DNA of 13,688 nucleotides from Chloroflexota bacterium. GTDB lineage: Bacteria; Chloroflexota; Anaerolineae; Anaerolineales; UBA11657. Below, in pieces: positions 1-6,679 of the stretch. Each line of letters begins with the position of its first letter. The stretch's first letter is position 1. Position numbers and translations under genes: made by a program. Below the pieces are notes generated by a model, which searched no databases, was not told the DNA's origin, and saw only the letters and a program-made list of their open reading frames with translations. The stretch lies in contig QWRL01000042.1 in the NCBI GenBank assembly GCA_003670425.1, positions 1-13,688 of the forward strand. The letters are read 5' to 3'.

Positions 1-23
1 GAGCGGTTTGTTCACCGGCGGAT

Positions 24-29
24 TATAAT
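24..29 (+). promoter_or_regulatory. Possible -10 box (TATAAT) upstream of the M50 protease gene
   Basis: A perfect TATAAT hexamer stands out in the GC-rich upstream stretch. It lies inside the 10-bp palindrome GATTATAATC (21-30), so a TATAAT can also be read on the opposite strand. No good -35 box is visible at 16-18 bp because the window begins there. If used on +, transcription would start near 36 and give a leader of about 65 nt before the TTG at 101. This is a motif-based inference only. Confidence 0.35.
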
Positions 30-100
30 CAGCGCAGATCTGTTTTGCATTCGCGTACCACTCACTCCCGCATATTTTTCAACCAGCGGCGCTGTGCCAT

Positions 101-781
101 TTGTGGCAGCCATCCAGCGCAGCGCAGGCTCAGCCATTGCTCCTAAGTAATCCTGACCCGTTCTATCTGGGCTCGCTGCTGCTGAGCGTGGTGATTGCCA
201 TCAGCGTGCACGAGTTTGCGCACGCGCTGGCTGCGGACTTGCTGGGAGACCGCACGCCGCGCCTTGACGGGCGCCTGACCCTCGACCCGCGCAGCCACAT
301 CGACCCGTTTGGCGCCATTTTGTTTTTGCTGGCGGGCTTTGGCTGGGGCCGCCCGGTGCTCACCAATCCGCGCAACTTCCGTACGGGCTTCCGCACCGGC
401 ATGGCGCTGGTGGCGGCTGCCGGTCCGTTTTCCAATCTGGTGCTGGCGTTTATTACAGCGCAATTGCTGCGCTCCGGTTTGCTGGCGCGCTTTGTTCCGT
501 GGGATTGGGTGGCGGGGTTTCTCTATATTTTCATGGGATTGAATGTTGTGCTGCTAATTTTTAATCTGCTGCCCGTGCCGCCGCTGGACGGGTTCAAGGT
601 GGCATTGGGGCTGCTGCCGGACAACCTGGCAGACATGCTTTCCGGCGTTGAGCGTACGGGTCCGCTGCTGCTGATGCTCTTGGTGCTTTCCGGAAACTTG
701 ACGCAGCAGTTTGGTTTTACGCCGCTGGGCTTGTTGATGAATCCAGCGCGCAATGCTGTGATGCAGCTGCTAGGCATGTGA
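101..781 (+). CDS. Site-2 protease family (M50) intramembrane zinc metalloprotease, short YwhC-like form
   Basis: This is a predicted integral-membrane zinc protease that would cleave substrates within the bilayer; its substrate is unknown. HEFAH (residues 37-41) sits in the first long hydrophobic segment and is the HExxH zinc site with the catalytic Glu. It is followed by GRLTLDPRSHIDPFG (57-71), typical of the YwhC-like subgroup. The third zinc ligand is Asp163 in NLLPVPPLDG (155-164). Four to five hydrophobic segments fit the compact 210-230 aa class without PDZ or CBS domains. The start is TTG: the reading frame is open back to a stop at 26-28 but contains no ATG or GTG upstream, and the next GTG codons (187, 190) would cut the first helix. 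No Shine-Dalgarno sequence is seen. The stop overlaps the start of the next gene, so the two are probably co-transcribed. The family call is strong; the exact start is uncertain. Confidence 0.9.
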   Translation: MWQPSSAAQAQPLLLSNPDPFYLGSLLLSVVIAISVHEFAHALAADLLGDRTPRLDGRLTLDPRSHIDPFGAILFLLAGFGWGRPVLTNPRNFRTGFRTGMALVAAAGPFSNLVLAFITAQLLRSGLLARFVPWDWVAGFLYIFMGLNVVLLIFNLLPVPPLDGFKVALGLLPDNLADMLSGVERTGPLLLMLLVLSGNLTQQFGFTPLGLLMNPARNAVMQLLGM

Positions 782-1056
782 TGGCAGCGAAGGCGTTTGT
801 GTACATTGTGCGCTGCGCGGACAACACGCTGTACACCGGCTGGACCACTGATGTGGAGCGCCGCGTGCGCACGCACAACGCCGGGCGCGGTGCGCAGTAC
901 ACGCGCCGGCGCATGCCGGTGGAGCTGGTGTATCTGGAGCCGCAACCCAGCCGCGCGGACGCCATGCGCCGTGAGGCAGCCATCAAGCGCTGGCCGCGCA
1001 AACGCAAGCTGGCGTTGGCGCATCCGAGCCCCGCGCGCAAGCGGCGCCGCAGTTAG
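781..1056 (+). CDS. GIY-YIG nuclease superfamily protein (YhbQ/UPF0213-like)
   Basis: This is a small basic protein of 91 aa with a stand-alone GIY-YIG fold. The paired signature is visible as FVYIVRC near the N terminus and LYTGWTTD about ten residues later. These are followed by a conserved Arg (ERRVRTHN) and the AxxREAAIKRW helix typical of UvrC-like single-domain members. The C terminus is very Arg/Lys-rich (RKRRRS), consistent with nucleic-acid binding. YhbQ-type proteins are linked to DNA repair, but the role of this one is unproven. The ATG overlaps the upstream TGA by one base (TGATG); a GTG three bases earlier (778) is an alternative. This points to translational coupling with the M50 gene. 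No Shine-Dalgarno sequence is seen. Confidence 0.88.
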   Translation: MAAKAFVYIVRCADNTLYTGWTTDVERRVRTHNAGRGAQYTRRRMPVELVYLEPQPSRADAMRREAAIKRWPRKRKLALAHPSPARKRRRS

Positions 1057-1232
1057 CGGCGCTGGCTTGAGGCAGCTGCTGGCGCGCTTGCGGCCGTAGC
1101 GCTGGCCCTTTGGTTCCCGCACGCAGCTGGCGTGTGCAGTTTAACAATGGCAAGTTTGCAAGCAAACTTTTACAGGGGTTGGCTGCAGAATTGCGCGTAT
1201 GTTTTTTGACTGCGGGAGTTCATAACTAAAAA
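1057..1232. other. 176-bp intergenic region before the TsaC-type gene
   Basis: No gene or structured RNA is recognisable here. The left half is GC-rich and looks like the tail of the preceding transcript. The right half is clearly AT-richer, holds a perfect inverted repeat (1152-1169) and ends in an A-run directly before the ATG at 1233. TTGACT (1206-1211) resembles a -35 box but has no -10 box at a workable distance. CATAAC (1221-1226) lies exactly 6 nt before the ATG, the spacing seen at the leaderless-type promoters elsewhere in the window, but it matches the -10 consensus at only four positions. Confidence 0.5.
1152..1169. repeat. Perfect 18-bp inverted repeat AAGTTTGC-AA-GCAAACTT
   Basis: Two 8-bp arms (1152-1159 and 1162-1169) are perfect reverse complements separated by AA, followed by two more T residues. 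As DNA it resembles an operator for a dimeric regulator located 63 bp upstream of the TsaC-type start. As RNA it would form an AU-rich hairpin followed by a very short U-run, a weak terminator for the M50/GIY-YIG transcript. The sequence cannot decide between these readings. A 7-bp arm spacing is tight for a terminator loop. Confidence 0.55.
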
Positions 1233-1850
1233 ATGGAGCGCTGCAAAATTTCTGACGCGGACGCACTGGTGCGCGCCAGCCGGGCGTTGCGCGCCGGCGG
1301 CTTGGTGGCGCTGCCCACCGACACAGTCTACGGCGTGGCGGCTGTGGCTTTTGATGCGGTGGCTGTGGCTGCGCTCTATGCCGCAAAGCAGCGCCCGCTG
1401 GAGAAGGCCATTCCAATACTGATTGCGGATGCAAGCGGACTGGAACAAGTGGCAATTGAAGTGCCGGCTCTGGCGCGGCGCCTGGCAGCAGCCTTTTGGC
1501 CGGGTGCCCTGACGCTTGTGCTGCGCAAGCATGCCGCATTGCCGGAGCAAGTTTCGGCCGGGCCCACATTGGCGGTGCGCGTGCCGGCGCATGCATGGCT
1601 GTTGCAGCTGCTGGCAGCGGTTGGGCCGCTGGCTGTGACGAGTGCCAACCTGTCCGGCAGCCCGGCGCTGCATGCGGCTGCGGCAGTGGATGCGCAGTTG
1701 GGTGCGCGGCTTGCGATGTTGGTGGATGCCGGCGCGCTGCCGGGTGCGCCGCCGTCAACAATCGTGGATTGCATGGCGCAGCCGCCGCAAATTTTGCGGC
1801 AGGGGGCAATCAGCAGCGCAGCCGTCCACGCTGCGTGTTACCCCGCCTGA
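1233..1850 (+). CDS. tsaC: Threonylcarbamoyl-AMP synthase, YrdC/TsaC type
   Basis: This enzyme makes L-threonylcarbamoyladenylate from threonine, bicarbonate and ATP, the first step of tRNA t6A37 modification, in the cytoplasm. The YrdC fold fills the protein of 205 aa. PTDTVYG is at 28-34, the KxR nucleotide-binding motif at 52-54 (KQR), FWPGALTLVL at 88-97, TSANLSG at 136-142 and STIVD at 175-179. All key residues are present. The length fits the single-domain form without the C-terminal Sua5 extension. ATG at 1233 gives a normal N terminus. A GGGAG lies 14 nt upstream, too far for a usual ribosome site. The gene converges on the S41 gene with only 12 bp between stop codons and no visible intrinsic terminator. 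The partner TsaB, TsaD and TsaE genes are not in the window. Confidence 0.93.
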   Translation: MERCKISDADALVRASRALRAGGLVALPTDTVYGVAAVAFDAVAVAALYAAKQRPLEKAIPILIADASGLEQVAIEVPALARRLAAAFWPGALTLVLRKHAALPEQVSAGPTLAVRVPAHAWLLQLLAAVGPLAVTSANLSGSPALHAAAAVDAQLGARLAMLVDAGALPGAPPSTIVDCMAQPPQILRQGAISSAAVHAACYPA

Positions 1851-1862
1851 CCAGCGAAGCGA

Positions 1863-3116
1863 TTAACCCGGCGGTGCGTCGCTGGTAATTTGCTGCAACG
1901 CGCGCAGGATTACCGGATCGTACTTGTCGTTTACCTGATCCCACACGTCCGGCACGGCAACATCCGGCTTGACGCCGCTGCGCCCAATGTCCACGCCGGC
2001 CGGGTTGATGTACGAGGAGATGGCGTAATACATTTGGCTGCCGTCCGGCAGTGTGCTGGTGTTGTAGCGCATCACTTTGCCGGGAGTGGGCTGGCCGACC
2101 AACACGGCACGCCGCGAAGCCTGCAGCGCGGCGGCAAAAATCTCAGACGCGCCTTGCGTCTCCGCACCCACCAGCAGCACCAGCGGAACTTTCTGTGTCC
2201 CGCCCACATCCTGTCCGGTAACTGTTAGCGGGGTCTGCTCGCTTGTCCCCGATATTTTTCCCATGGGGCCGTTGCCAAATATTGCCAGCAGTTCCAGCAG
2301 CGGCCAATCATCCGCAGAGTGGGCCACGCGCAAATCCAGCAGCAAGCCGTTGGAATATTTGCCGGCCATGGATTGCAGCGCAGCGGGCAGCGCGGTTGCA
2401 AGCTCGTTGCCCGCTCCCACTGGCAGGCGCAAAAATCCGATTTGTGATGCACCGAGTGATCCGCCGCGCAGTTGGTCCGCGGCCGCCAGCCGGCCGCGCG
2501 TCACATCAACTGTGCGGCGCGCACCGTCTGGCGCGCGCACATCCAGCGACACAACGGAGCCCGCTGGCCCGCGCACGCGCTGGATTACGTCCAGCCCTTC
2601 GGCGGCCAGCACCGGCTGCCCGTCCACGCTCAGAATCGCGTCATGCGCAGCGAGGCCCGCAGCCTGCGCCGGCGATTTTTCGACCACGGCCAGCAGCACG
2701 ATGCGCGGATCGGGCTCCTTGAGCACGGACACGTAGGCACCAATGCCTTCATAGGAGATGGTATTGGCAAGGTCTTCTTGAATGCGCTTGGCGCGCGAGC
2801 GGTAGGTGACGGAGCCGCCGGGGAACGGCTCCGTGAGCGCTTGCATCAAGCCGCTAAATTCGGTCTCGGACAAGTCCGCATAGGCTGCTAGGCGTTTTTC
2901 AGCGCGCAGTTTTTCAAAATCAAAGCCCGCACTGCCCTGATATAAGTAGCTGCCCTGCAAGTTATCCCAGAAGGCATCGTAAGTTCTTACGTGCCGGTCT
3001 GCAGCTGCGCCGGCAGGGACGGGCGTGGGCGGCACGGCTAACGGGCGCGTGGAGCAGGCAGCCAGCAACACGGCCAGCAGCAGCAGCCATGCAGTGCGGC
3101 TGCAGCGCTCAGGCAT
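1863..3116 (-). CDS. PDZ/S41-family lipoprotein, probable catalytically dead protease
   Basis: This is a predicted lipoprotein of 417 aa. It has a basic N terminus, a hydrophobic run and the lipobox LLAAC with Cys21 as lipidation site, so it should be anchored outside the cytoplasm. A PDZ domain spans about 120-210 (ILSVDGQPV at 161-169), and an S41 core spans about 220-390 (DLR at 261-263, ASEIFAAALQ at 323-332, GQPTPGK at 341-347). In C-terminal-processing proteases the nucleophile Ser lies 25 residues before the catalytic Lys. Here Lys347 is kept but position 322 is Gly (GGC codon). The NPGG segment after DLR is also lost, replaced by VAHSADD. It may therefore bind peptides without cutting them. 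The ATG at 3116 overlaps the upstream gene by 8 bp and begins the signal peptide; the frame is open further upstream but that extension has no lipoprotein logic. Confidence 0.88.
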   Translation of the reverse strand: MPERCSRTAWLLLLAVLLAACSTRPLAVPPTPVPAGAAADRHVRTYDAFWDNLQGSYLYQGSAGFDFEKLRAEKRLAAYADLSETEFSGLMQALTEPFPGGSVTYRSRAKRIQEDLANTISYEGIGAYVSVLKEPDPRIVLLAVVEKSPAQAAGLAAHDAILSVDGQPVLAAEGLDVIQRVRGPAGSVVSLDVRAPDGARRTVDVTRGRLAAADQLRGGSLGASQIGFLRLPVGAGNELATALPAALQSMAGKYSNGLLLDLRVAHSADDWPLLELLAIFGNGPMGKISGTSEQTPLTVTGQDVGGTQKVPLVLLVGAETQGASEIFAAALQASRRAVLVGQPTPGKVMRYNTSTLPDGSQMYYAISSYINPAGVDIGRSGVKPDVAVPDVWDQVNDKYDPVILRALQQITSDAPPG

Positions 3117-3600
3117 TGTCAACATCCGGCTGCACATCCGGCGCACTGTCCGGGCTGTAGCGTTTGGCGTAGAGCAGCAAACCGAGCACGCTAACAAGGA
3201 TACCAATACCGAGGCCGGTTTGCTGCCACACGCCAAGGTAGGGCAGGCGCCGCGGTGCGTTGTGCGAGCCGATGCCGAGCACATCTGCGAGGCTGGAGAA
3301 GGCAGAGATGACGAAACCGGTGGCGATCAGGCGCACCCCAATGTCTTCGCGCAGGAGCCGCGGTGCGCCGCGATGGCGCTCGGAGTACGCCCAAAGTGCG
3401 GCGCCGGCATTCACCATGCCCAGTCCCCACAAGGTAACGGCCAGCTGCAGCACGCCAACGCCGGGCTTGGTGTCCAGATTGATGATCGCCGGAAAGAGAC
3501 CGAGGATGAAAATAAAAAATCCAAAGATCACGCTTGCCACTGCGGCACGCGTCATGCGGCTCAGCTCAATGCTAGGCGTGGCTGGCGGTTCAGTACTCAT
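3109..3600 (-). CDS. Unrecognised four-helix integral membrane protein
   Basis: I do not recognise a characterised family. The protein of 163 aa has a short polar N terminus (about 1-18). Four hydrophobic segments follow at roughly 20-42, 48-70, 88-108 and 125-147, and the tail is acidic (PDVQPDVDNA). The second and third helices are separated by a charged loop (SERHRGAPRLLRED). GTKPG-like and SHNAPRRLPYLG turns are the only motif-like stretches, and no catalytic or metal-binding signature is evident. It sits between the M19 dipeptidase (ATGA overlap of 4 bp) and the S41 lipoprotein (8-bp overlap), so it is almost certainly co-translated with them. It could be a membrane partner or scaffold for the lipoprotein. 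The gene call is strong from the overlaps and clean membrane topology; its function is unknown. Confidence 0.85.
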   Translation of the reverse strand: MSTEPPATPSIELSRMTRAAVASVIFGFFIFILGLFPAIINLDTKPGVGVLQLAVTLWGLGMVNAGAALWAYSERHRGAPRLLREDIGVRLIATGFVISAFSSLADVLGIGSHNAPRRLPYLGVWQQTGLGIGILVSVLGLLLYAKRYSPDSAPDVQPDVDNA

Positions 3601-4676
3601 GCGGGCAGCCCGCGCTGCAGCAGGCGCAGCCAGTTGCCCTGCAAAACATTTTTCTCGTCGGCGGCGCTGTAGCCCAGTGCGCGCAAGGCCGGCCCAACTT
3701 GGGCGAGGTCTGCAACGGTGTCAAGCGGATCTGGAATTGAGTCGGCGCCAAAGCCGCCGTCAAAGTCTGAGCCGATGCCCACATGCGTACAGCTGCCCGT
3801 GAGCTGGCTGATGTAGTCGGCGGCTTCTGCCACGCGCCCCACTGGCACCACTGCCTTGCCATCGGCCACGGTCCACGCAGATTTAAGGAAGCGGTTGTAA
3901 GGCACAACGCCAATCACGCCGTCACGCTCTGCCAGGCGCACAATGTGCGTGTCCGAAAGTGCGCGCTCGGGATATTGCAGCGCAGCGATGGCGCGCGGAT
4001 TGGTATGCGAAGCCAGCAGCACGCCGGGATAAATATCCAAAGCCTGCGCCACGCCTTCATCTGACAGGTGGCTGATATCCAGCATGAGCTGCTGGTCTGC
4101 CATCACATCCAGCAATGCCACGCCCGCTCTTGTAAGCGGACCGGGCTGGCCGGTGCCGCCGGCGTAGCGCGTACTGCTCCACGCTGGGGCAATGATGCGC
4201 ACGCCCTGTTCCGCCCAGTACTCGGCTTCGCGCGGCTCACGGATGGGGTCTGCACCTTCCATTAATAGCACAAAGCCCACGCAGTGCGCGTCCGGCTCGG
4301 GCTGCTGCCAGGATGCGGCCACCGCCTGCAGATCGCGTTGATTGTGCACGAGGCGCACCTGCGCATGCTCGTCTGCAAAGCGGTGGTAGTAATCCAATTG
4401 CAATTGCGCCATAACATGGGCTTCAGCTTGCGTGCGGTAGGTGTGCGGATCCATGTCGGCGCTGCCGTTGCGTGCCGGCTCAACAAATATGGTGGCGCAG
4501 ATGATGCCAATGCGCCCCGCAAGCCATTGCGGCAGCCCCAGTGTGGCGCGTCCGTTGTTGGGCGGCACATCGCGCGCTGCTTCCTCTGCCCGGATCTCAA
4601 GCGCCGAGCGGCTGTAATCGCGCCCAAGCGCCAGTGCATTCCACGCAATGTCTTCATGCGCATCAACGATGAACAT
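3597..4676 (-). CDS. Membrane dipeptidase-like enzyme (peptidase family M19)
   Basis: This is a binuclear zinc amidohydrolase-fold dipeptidase of 359 aa. Family members hydrolyse dipeptides, often with a D-residue at the C-terminal side. The metal ligands are all visible: HxD at His7/Asp9 (VDAHEDI), Glu140 in LLMEGADP, His203 in DISHLSDEG and His224 in ASHTNPRA. The late GIGSDFDGG motif (301-308) is also present. There is no signal peptide or GPI signal, so despite the family name the enzyme should be cytoplasmic, perhaps in peptide or cell-wall recycling. ATG at 4676 starts exactly at the first beta-strand of the barrel, and a consensus promoter ends 6 nt before it. The frame stays open far upstream, but that part lies antisense to the divergent membrane-protein gene and is not coding. 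It leads the leftward three-gene operon. Confidence 0.94.
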   Translation of the reverse strand: MFIVDAHEDIAWNALALGRDYSRSALEIRAEEAARDVPPNNGRATLGLPQWLAGRIGIICATIFVEPARNGSADMDPHTYRTQAEAHVMAQLQLDYYHRFADEHAQVRLVHNQRDLQAVAASWQQPEPDAHCVGFVLLMEGADPIREPREAEYWAEQGVRIIAPAWSSTRYAGGTGQPGPLTRAGVALLDVMADQQLMLDISHLSDEGVAQALDIYPGVLLASHTNPRAIAALQYPERALSDTHIVRLAERDGVIGVVPYNRFLKSAWTVADGKAVVPVGRVAEAADYISQLTGSCTHVGIGSDFDGGFGADSIPDPLDTVADLAQVGPALRALGYSAADEKNVLQGNWLRLLQRGLPA

Positions 4677-4682
4677 TGCTGA

Positions 4683-4711
4683 ATCGTATGTGCAACGGTG
4701 CTGATTGTCAA
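4683..4711 (-). promoter_or_regulatory. Sigma-70-type promoter of the M19 operon, leaderless spacing
   Basis: On the - strand, TTGACA (4706-4711) is followed by exactly 17 bp and then TACGAT (4683-4688). Six nt later comes the ATG at 4676. With a start site seven bases downstream of the -10 box, +1 falls on the A of the ATG, so the mRNA is predicted to be leaderless. The -35 box is a perfect consensus and the -10 matches at the two critical positions and four overall. The start site itself is inferred. Confidence 0.75.
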
Positions 4712-4733
4712 CGCAGGGTGCGCAAAACGCGGA

Positions 4734-4742
4734 TGCTATACT
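4734..4742 (+). promoter_or_regulatory. Extended -10 promoter of the divergent GT-C-like gene, leaderless spacing
   Basis: TGcTATACT combines an extended -10 TG (4734-4735) with a near-consensus hexamer TATACT (4737-4742). Six nt separate it from the ATG at 4749, so a normal start site would be the A of the ATG. No -35 box is present at 16-18 bp, which is acceptable for an extended -10 promoter. It is divergent from the M19 promoter within a 72-bp gap, so the two may compete for polymerase. Confidence 0.6.
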
Positions 4743-4748
4743 CGCGCG

Positions 4749-6599
4749 ATGATAGTGGCCGGGGTAATGGCAGCTGCGTGCGCATTGTACGCGCCGCCGG
4801 GAGTGCTGCTGTACCTTTGGTTGCGCACCCGCGGTTTGCAGTTCATTCCGGCGCTGGGGCTGGGTTTGGCGCTGCTTACCGTGTTGTATGCGGCCCTCGC
4901 CAGCGCAGCCGGCTATCATTTTTGGCGGCAGTTTGCGGCTACGCTGCTGCTGGATGGCGCGCTGTTGTGGCTGGCGCTGCGCGGCAGCGTGCGCCTGCGG
5001 CTGCCAAAAGCGCAGCCGTGGCAGCTGCTGCTGGTGGCCGCGATCGGCAGCGTTTACCTGGCACCCGCGCTGCTGATACCGGTGCCGTTTGACACCGATG
5101 CGCAAGGCTTCGGCCTGCTGATTGCCACGGTGCGCGCCAGTGGCTCGATCACCACGCTCGCGCCATTCTTCCCCAACATCAGCTGGTTTTATTCCCCGGG
5201 TTACTTCTTGCTGGGCGCGCAGCTGGCCGACCTTACCGGCGCCCGCATTCACGAAGTGATGCTGGGCCTCTCGCATGTGCTGGCGCTGGGCGTTGTGGCC
5301 GGCGTGGGCGCGCTGGGCCGCAAGCTTGGCGGCAGCACCACGGGCTGGTGGGCAGCCGTTGCGTGTGCGGGCGGGGTGGCGCTGTTCACCACGCTGCTTG
5401 ATGGCGCATACACAAATGTTTACGGCATCTGGTTGATGGCCACGTTCTTGTGGCTGCTGGACTTTGCACTTGCGAGTGCGGAGCGCTGGCGCATTGGGCT
5501 GGCTGGTGCAAGCTTGGCAGCGGTGCTGCTTGGCCACCCGGACAGCATCATTCATTTGTTGATGGGGTACCTGCCGTTTTATGGCGCCGCATTGCTGGCG
5601 TTGCCGCGCCTGAGCGGTGCGCAATACCGGCGCCTGGCGTTGTGGGTGCCGTTGGCGGGCGTGGCATTTAGCCTGCCGTGGCTGCTGCGCGTGCTGCCGC
5701 TTGTGCCACTGATTGAGGTGCACGAGCGCCAGGCGCCGCAGCTGCAGCATTTGCTGTGGCTGGCGGGCTTGAACGGCGTGTGGCTGCCGCTGGCGGCGCT
5801 GGCTGGAGTTTGGTGGGCGCTGCGCCGGCGCCACTGGCTGGATGTGTGGTGCGTGGTTTGGCTGCTGCCAATTGTGGAGCTCTCTTCGTTTGGCAATCTA
5901 AATCAATGGTCGCAGCGCACTGCACTGGATCCGCTGCAAGTGCTCTACCCGCTGGGGATCGCGTGGCATGCCACCATCATCCCGCTGCCGCTGCTGGCGG
6001 CGCGCGCCTTGCAGCCGCTGGGTGCTTGGATTGCGCGCGCGGGCAACTGGCAGCGTTACCTCACGCTCAGCCTGGGCGCGCTGCTGGCAGTGCTGGCGCT
6101 GGGCATCGGCTTGCAGCAGCAGCTGGTGCAGTGGAGCCACGGCCGGGTGATGGCCATCACCGGCGCACTCGCCACGCCCGCAGACATTGCAGCCTACGAT
6201 TGGCTGCGCGCCAACACGCCGCCCACAGCGCTGCTGCTGAATTACCCGGGCCGCTTTGAGGGGCAGTGGGCTCCCGTGATTGCGGAGCGCCCGGCGGTGT
6301 TCATCCGCGACCAGTTGTTTTACATTGGCGCCAACGGGCTGCGCAGTGTGCAGCCGGCGCTTGAAGCGGCCTACATGAATCCGGATCGGCCCGCGGCGTG
6401 TGCGCAACTGCGCGTGCAGGCCATTGCCTATCTGGTGGTGCCGCAGGCGCTTGCGCACCCGGAGCGCTGGCAGCAGCAGCTGCGCTGGCGTGCGCCGGCC
6501 GTGTGGGCGCAGCGCCCGCGCTTTGAAGCCTCTGCCTGCCTTGCACTGCGCGCTGATTTTGACGGCGCACAAGTGTGGCAGGTAATCGGCGCATCATGA
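4749..6599 (+). CDS. Polytopic membrane protein, putative GT-C-type glycosyltransferase
   Basis: This protein of 616 aa has about eleven or more hydrophobic helices from the N terminus to near residue 470. A soluble C-terminal domain of about 140 aa follows. The first large external loop carries an acidic motif, FDTDAQGFG (about 114-122), where GT-C enzymes keep an Asp/Glu catalytic motif. The C-terminal part (AYDWLRANTPPTALLL, NYPGRFEGQWAPVIAERP) resembles the periplasmic domain of large archaeal and bacterial GT-C-like proteins that use polyprenyl-phosphate sugars. No exact family is assigned. ATG 4749 is preferred over GTG 4698 because a good -10 box ends 6 nt before it and the longer version adds 17 polar residues before the first helix. 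It heads a + operon with a GT4 enzyme and AsnB. The role in glycan assembly is inferred from topology and neighbours. Confidence 0.82.
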   Translation: MIVAGVMAAACALYAPPGVLLYLWLRTRGLQFIPALGLGLALLTVLYAALASAAGYHFWRQFAATLLLDGALLWLALRGSVRLRLPKAQPWQLLLVAAIGSVYLAPALLIPVPFDTDAQGFGLLIATVRASGSITTLAPFFPNISWFYSPGYFLLGAQLADLTGARIHEVMLGLSHVLALGVVAGVGALGRKLGGSTTGWWAAVACAGGVALFTTLLDGAYTNVYGIWLMATFLWLLDFALASAERWRIGLAGASLAAVLLGHPDSIIHLLMGYLPFYGAALLALPRLSGAQYRRLALWVPLAGVAFSLPWLLRVLPLVPLIEVHERQAPQLQHLLWLAGLNGVWLPLAALAGVWWALRRRHWLDVWCVVWLLPIVELSSFGNLNQWSQRTALDPLQVLYPLGIAWHATIIPLPLLAARALQPLGAWIARAGNWQRYLTLSLGALLAVLALGIGLQQQLVQWSHGRVMAITGALATPADIAAYDWLRANTPPTALLLNYPGRFEGQWAPVIAERPAVFIRDQLFYIGANGLRSVQPALEAAYMNPDRPAACAQLRVQAIAYLVVPQALAHPERWQQQLRWRAPAVWAQRPRFEASACLALRADFDGAQVWQVIGAS

Positions 6600-6679
6600 C
6601 GATGTGCCAAACGGCCAGCCTTCACAATGAAGTTTGGGGCCCGGACAATAATTTGAAATTGCGTTGTGCAGGCAGTTGA
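6596..6679 (+). CDS. 27-aa bridging mini-ORF between GT-C-like and GT4 genes
   Basis: The ATG overlaps the upstream stop (ATGA, 6596-6599). The frame stays open through the whole intergenic gap and its TGA overlaps the next gene's ATG (TGATG, 6677-6681). The predicted peptide starts MTMCQTASL and ends LRCAGS; it is polar and matches nothing I know. The gap has no Shine-Dalgarno site except a weak AGG, so translation of this ORF could carry ribosomes from one gene to the next. An ORF of identical length with similar geometry bridges another gap at 13058-13141. It could still be chance: an 84-nt open frame is not rare on its own. Confidence 0.35.
   Translation: MTMCQTASLHNEVWGPDNNLKLRCAGS

Noticed and set aside
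1206..1211. TTGACT as a -35 box for the TsaC-type gene
   Set aside because: A 17-bp spacer would place the -10 box over the start codon, and the candidate CATAAC is only 9 bp away.
1843..1874. CCGCC/GGCGG hairpin at the tsaC/S41 convergent junction
   Set aside because: Five-pair stem with a loop of about 22 nt, lying in both coding ends and without a T-run.
3117..3284. In-frame 56-residue extension of the S41 lipoprotein
   Set aside because: It overlaps the upstream membrane protein gene and would bury the lipoprotein signal peptide; the ATG at 3116 gives a perfect lipobox at Cys21.
4677..5834. Long open frame on the - strand that would extend the M19 dipeptidase by about 386 residues
   Set aside because: It is antisense to the well-supported GT-C-like membrane gene, has a low-complexity Gln/Arg/His-rich composition, and the real promoter and first barrel strand lie at 4676.
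5898..6572. Open frame of 224 codons on the - strand inside the GT-C-like gene
   Set aside because: Typical antisense shadow in GC-rich coding DNA, with Arg/Gln/His-rich composition and no domain.
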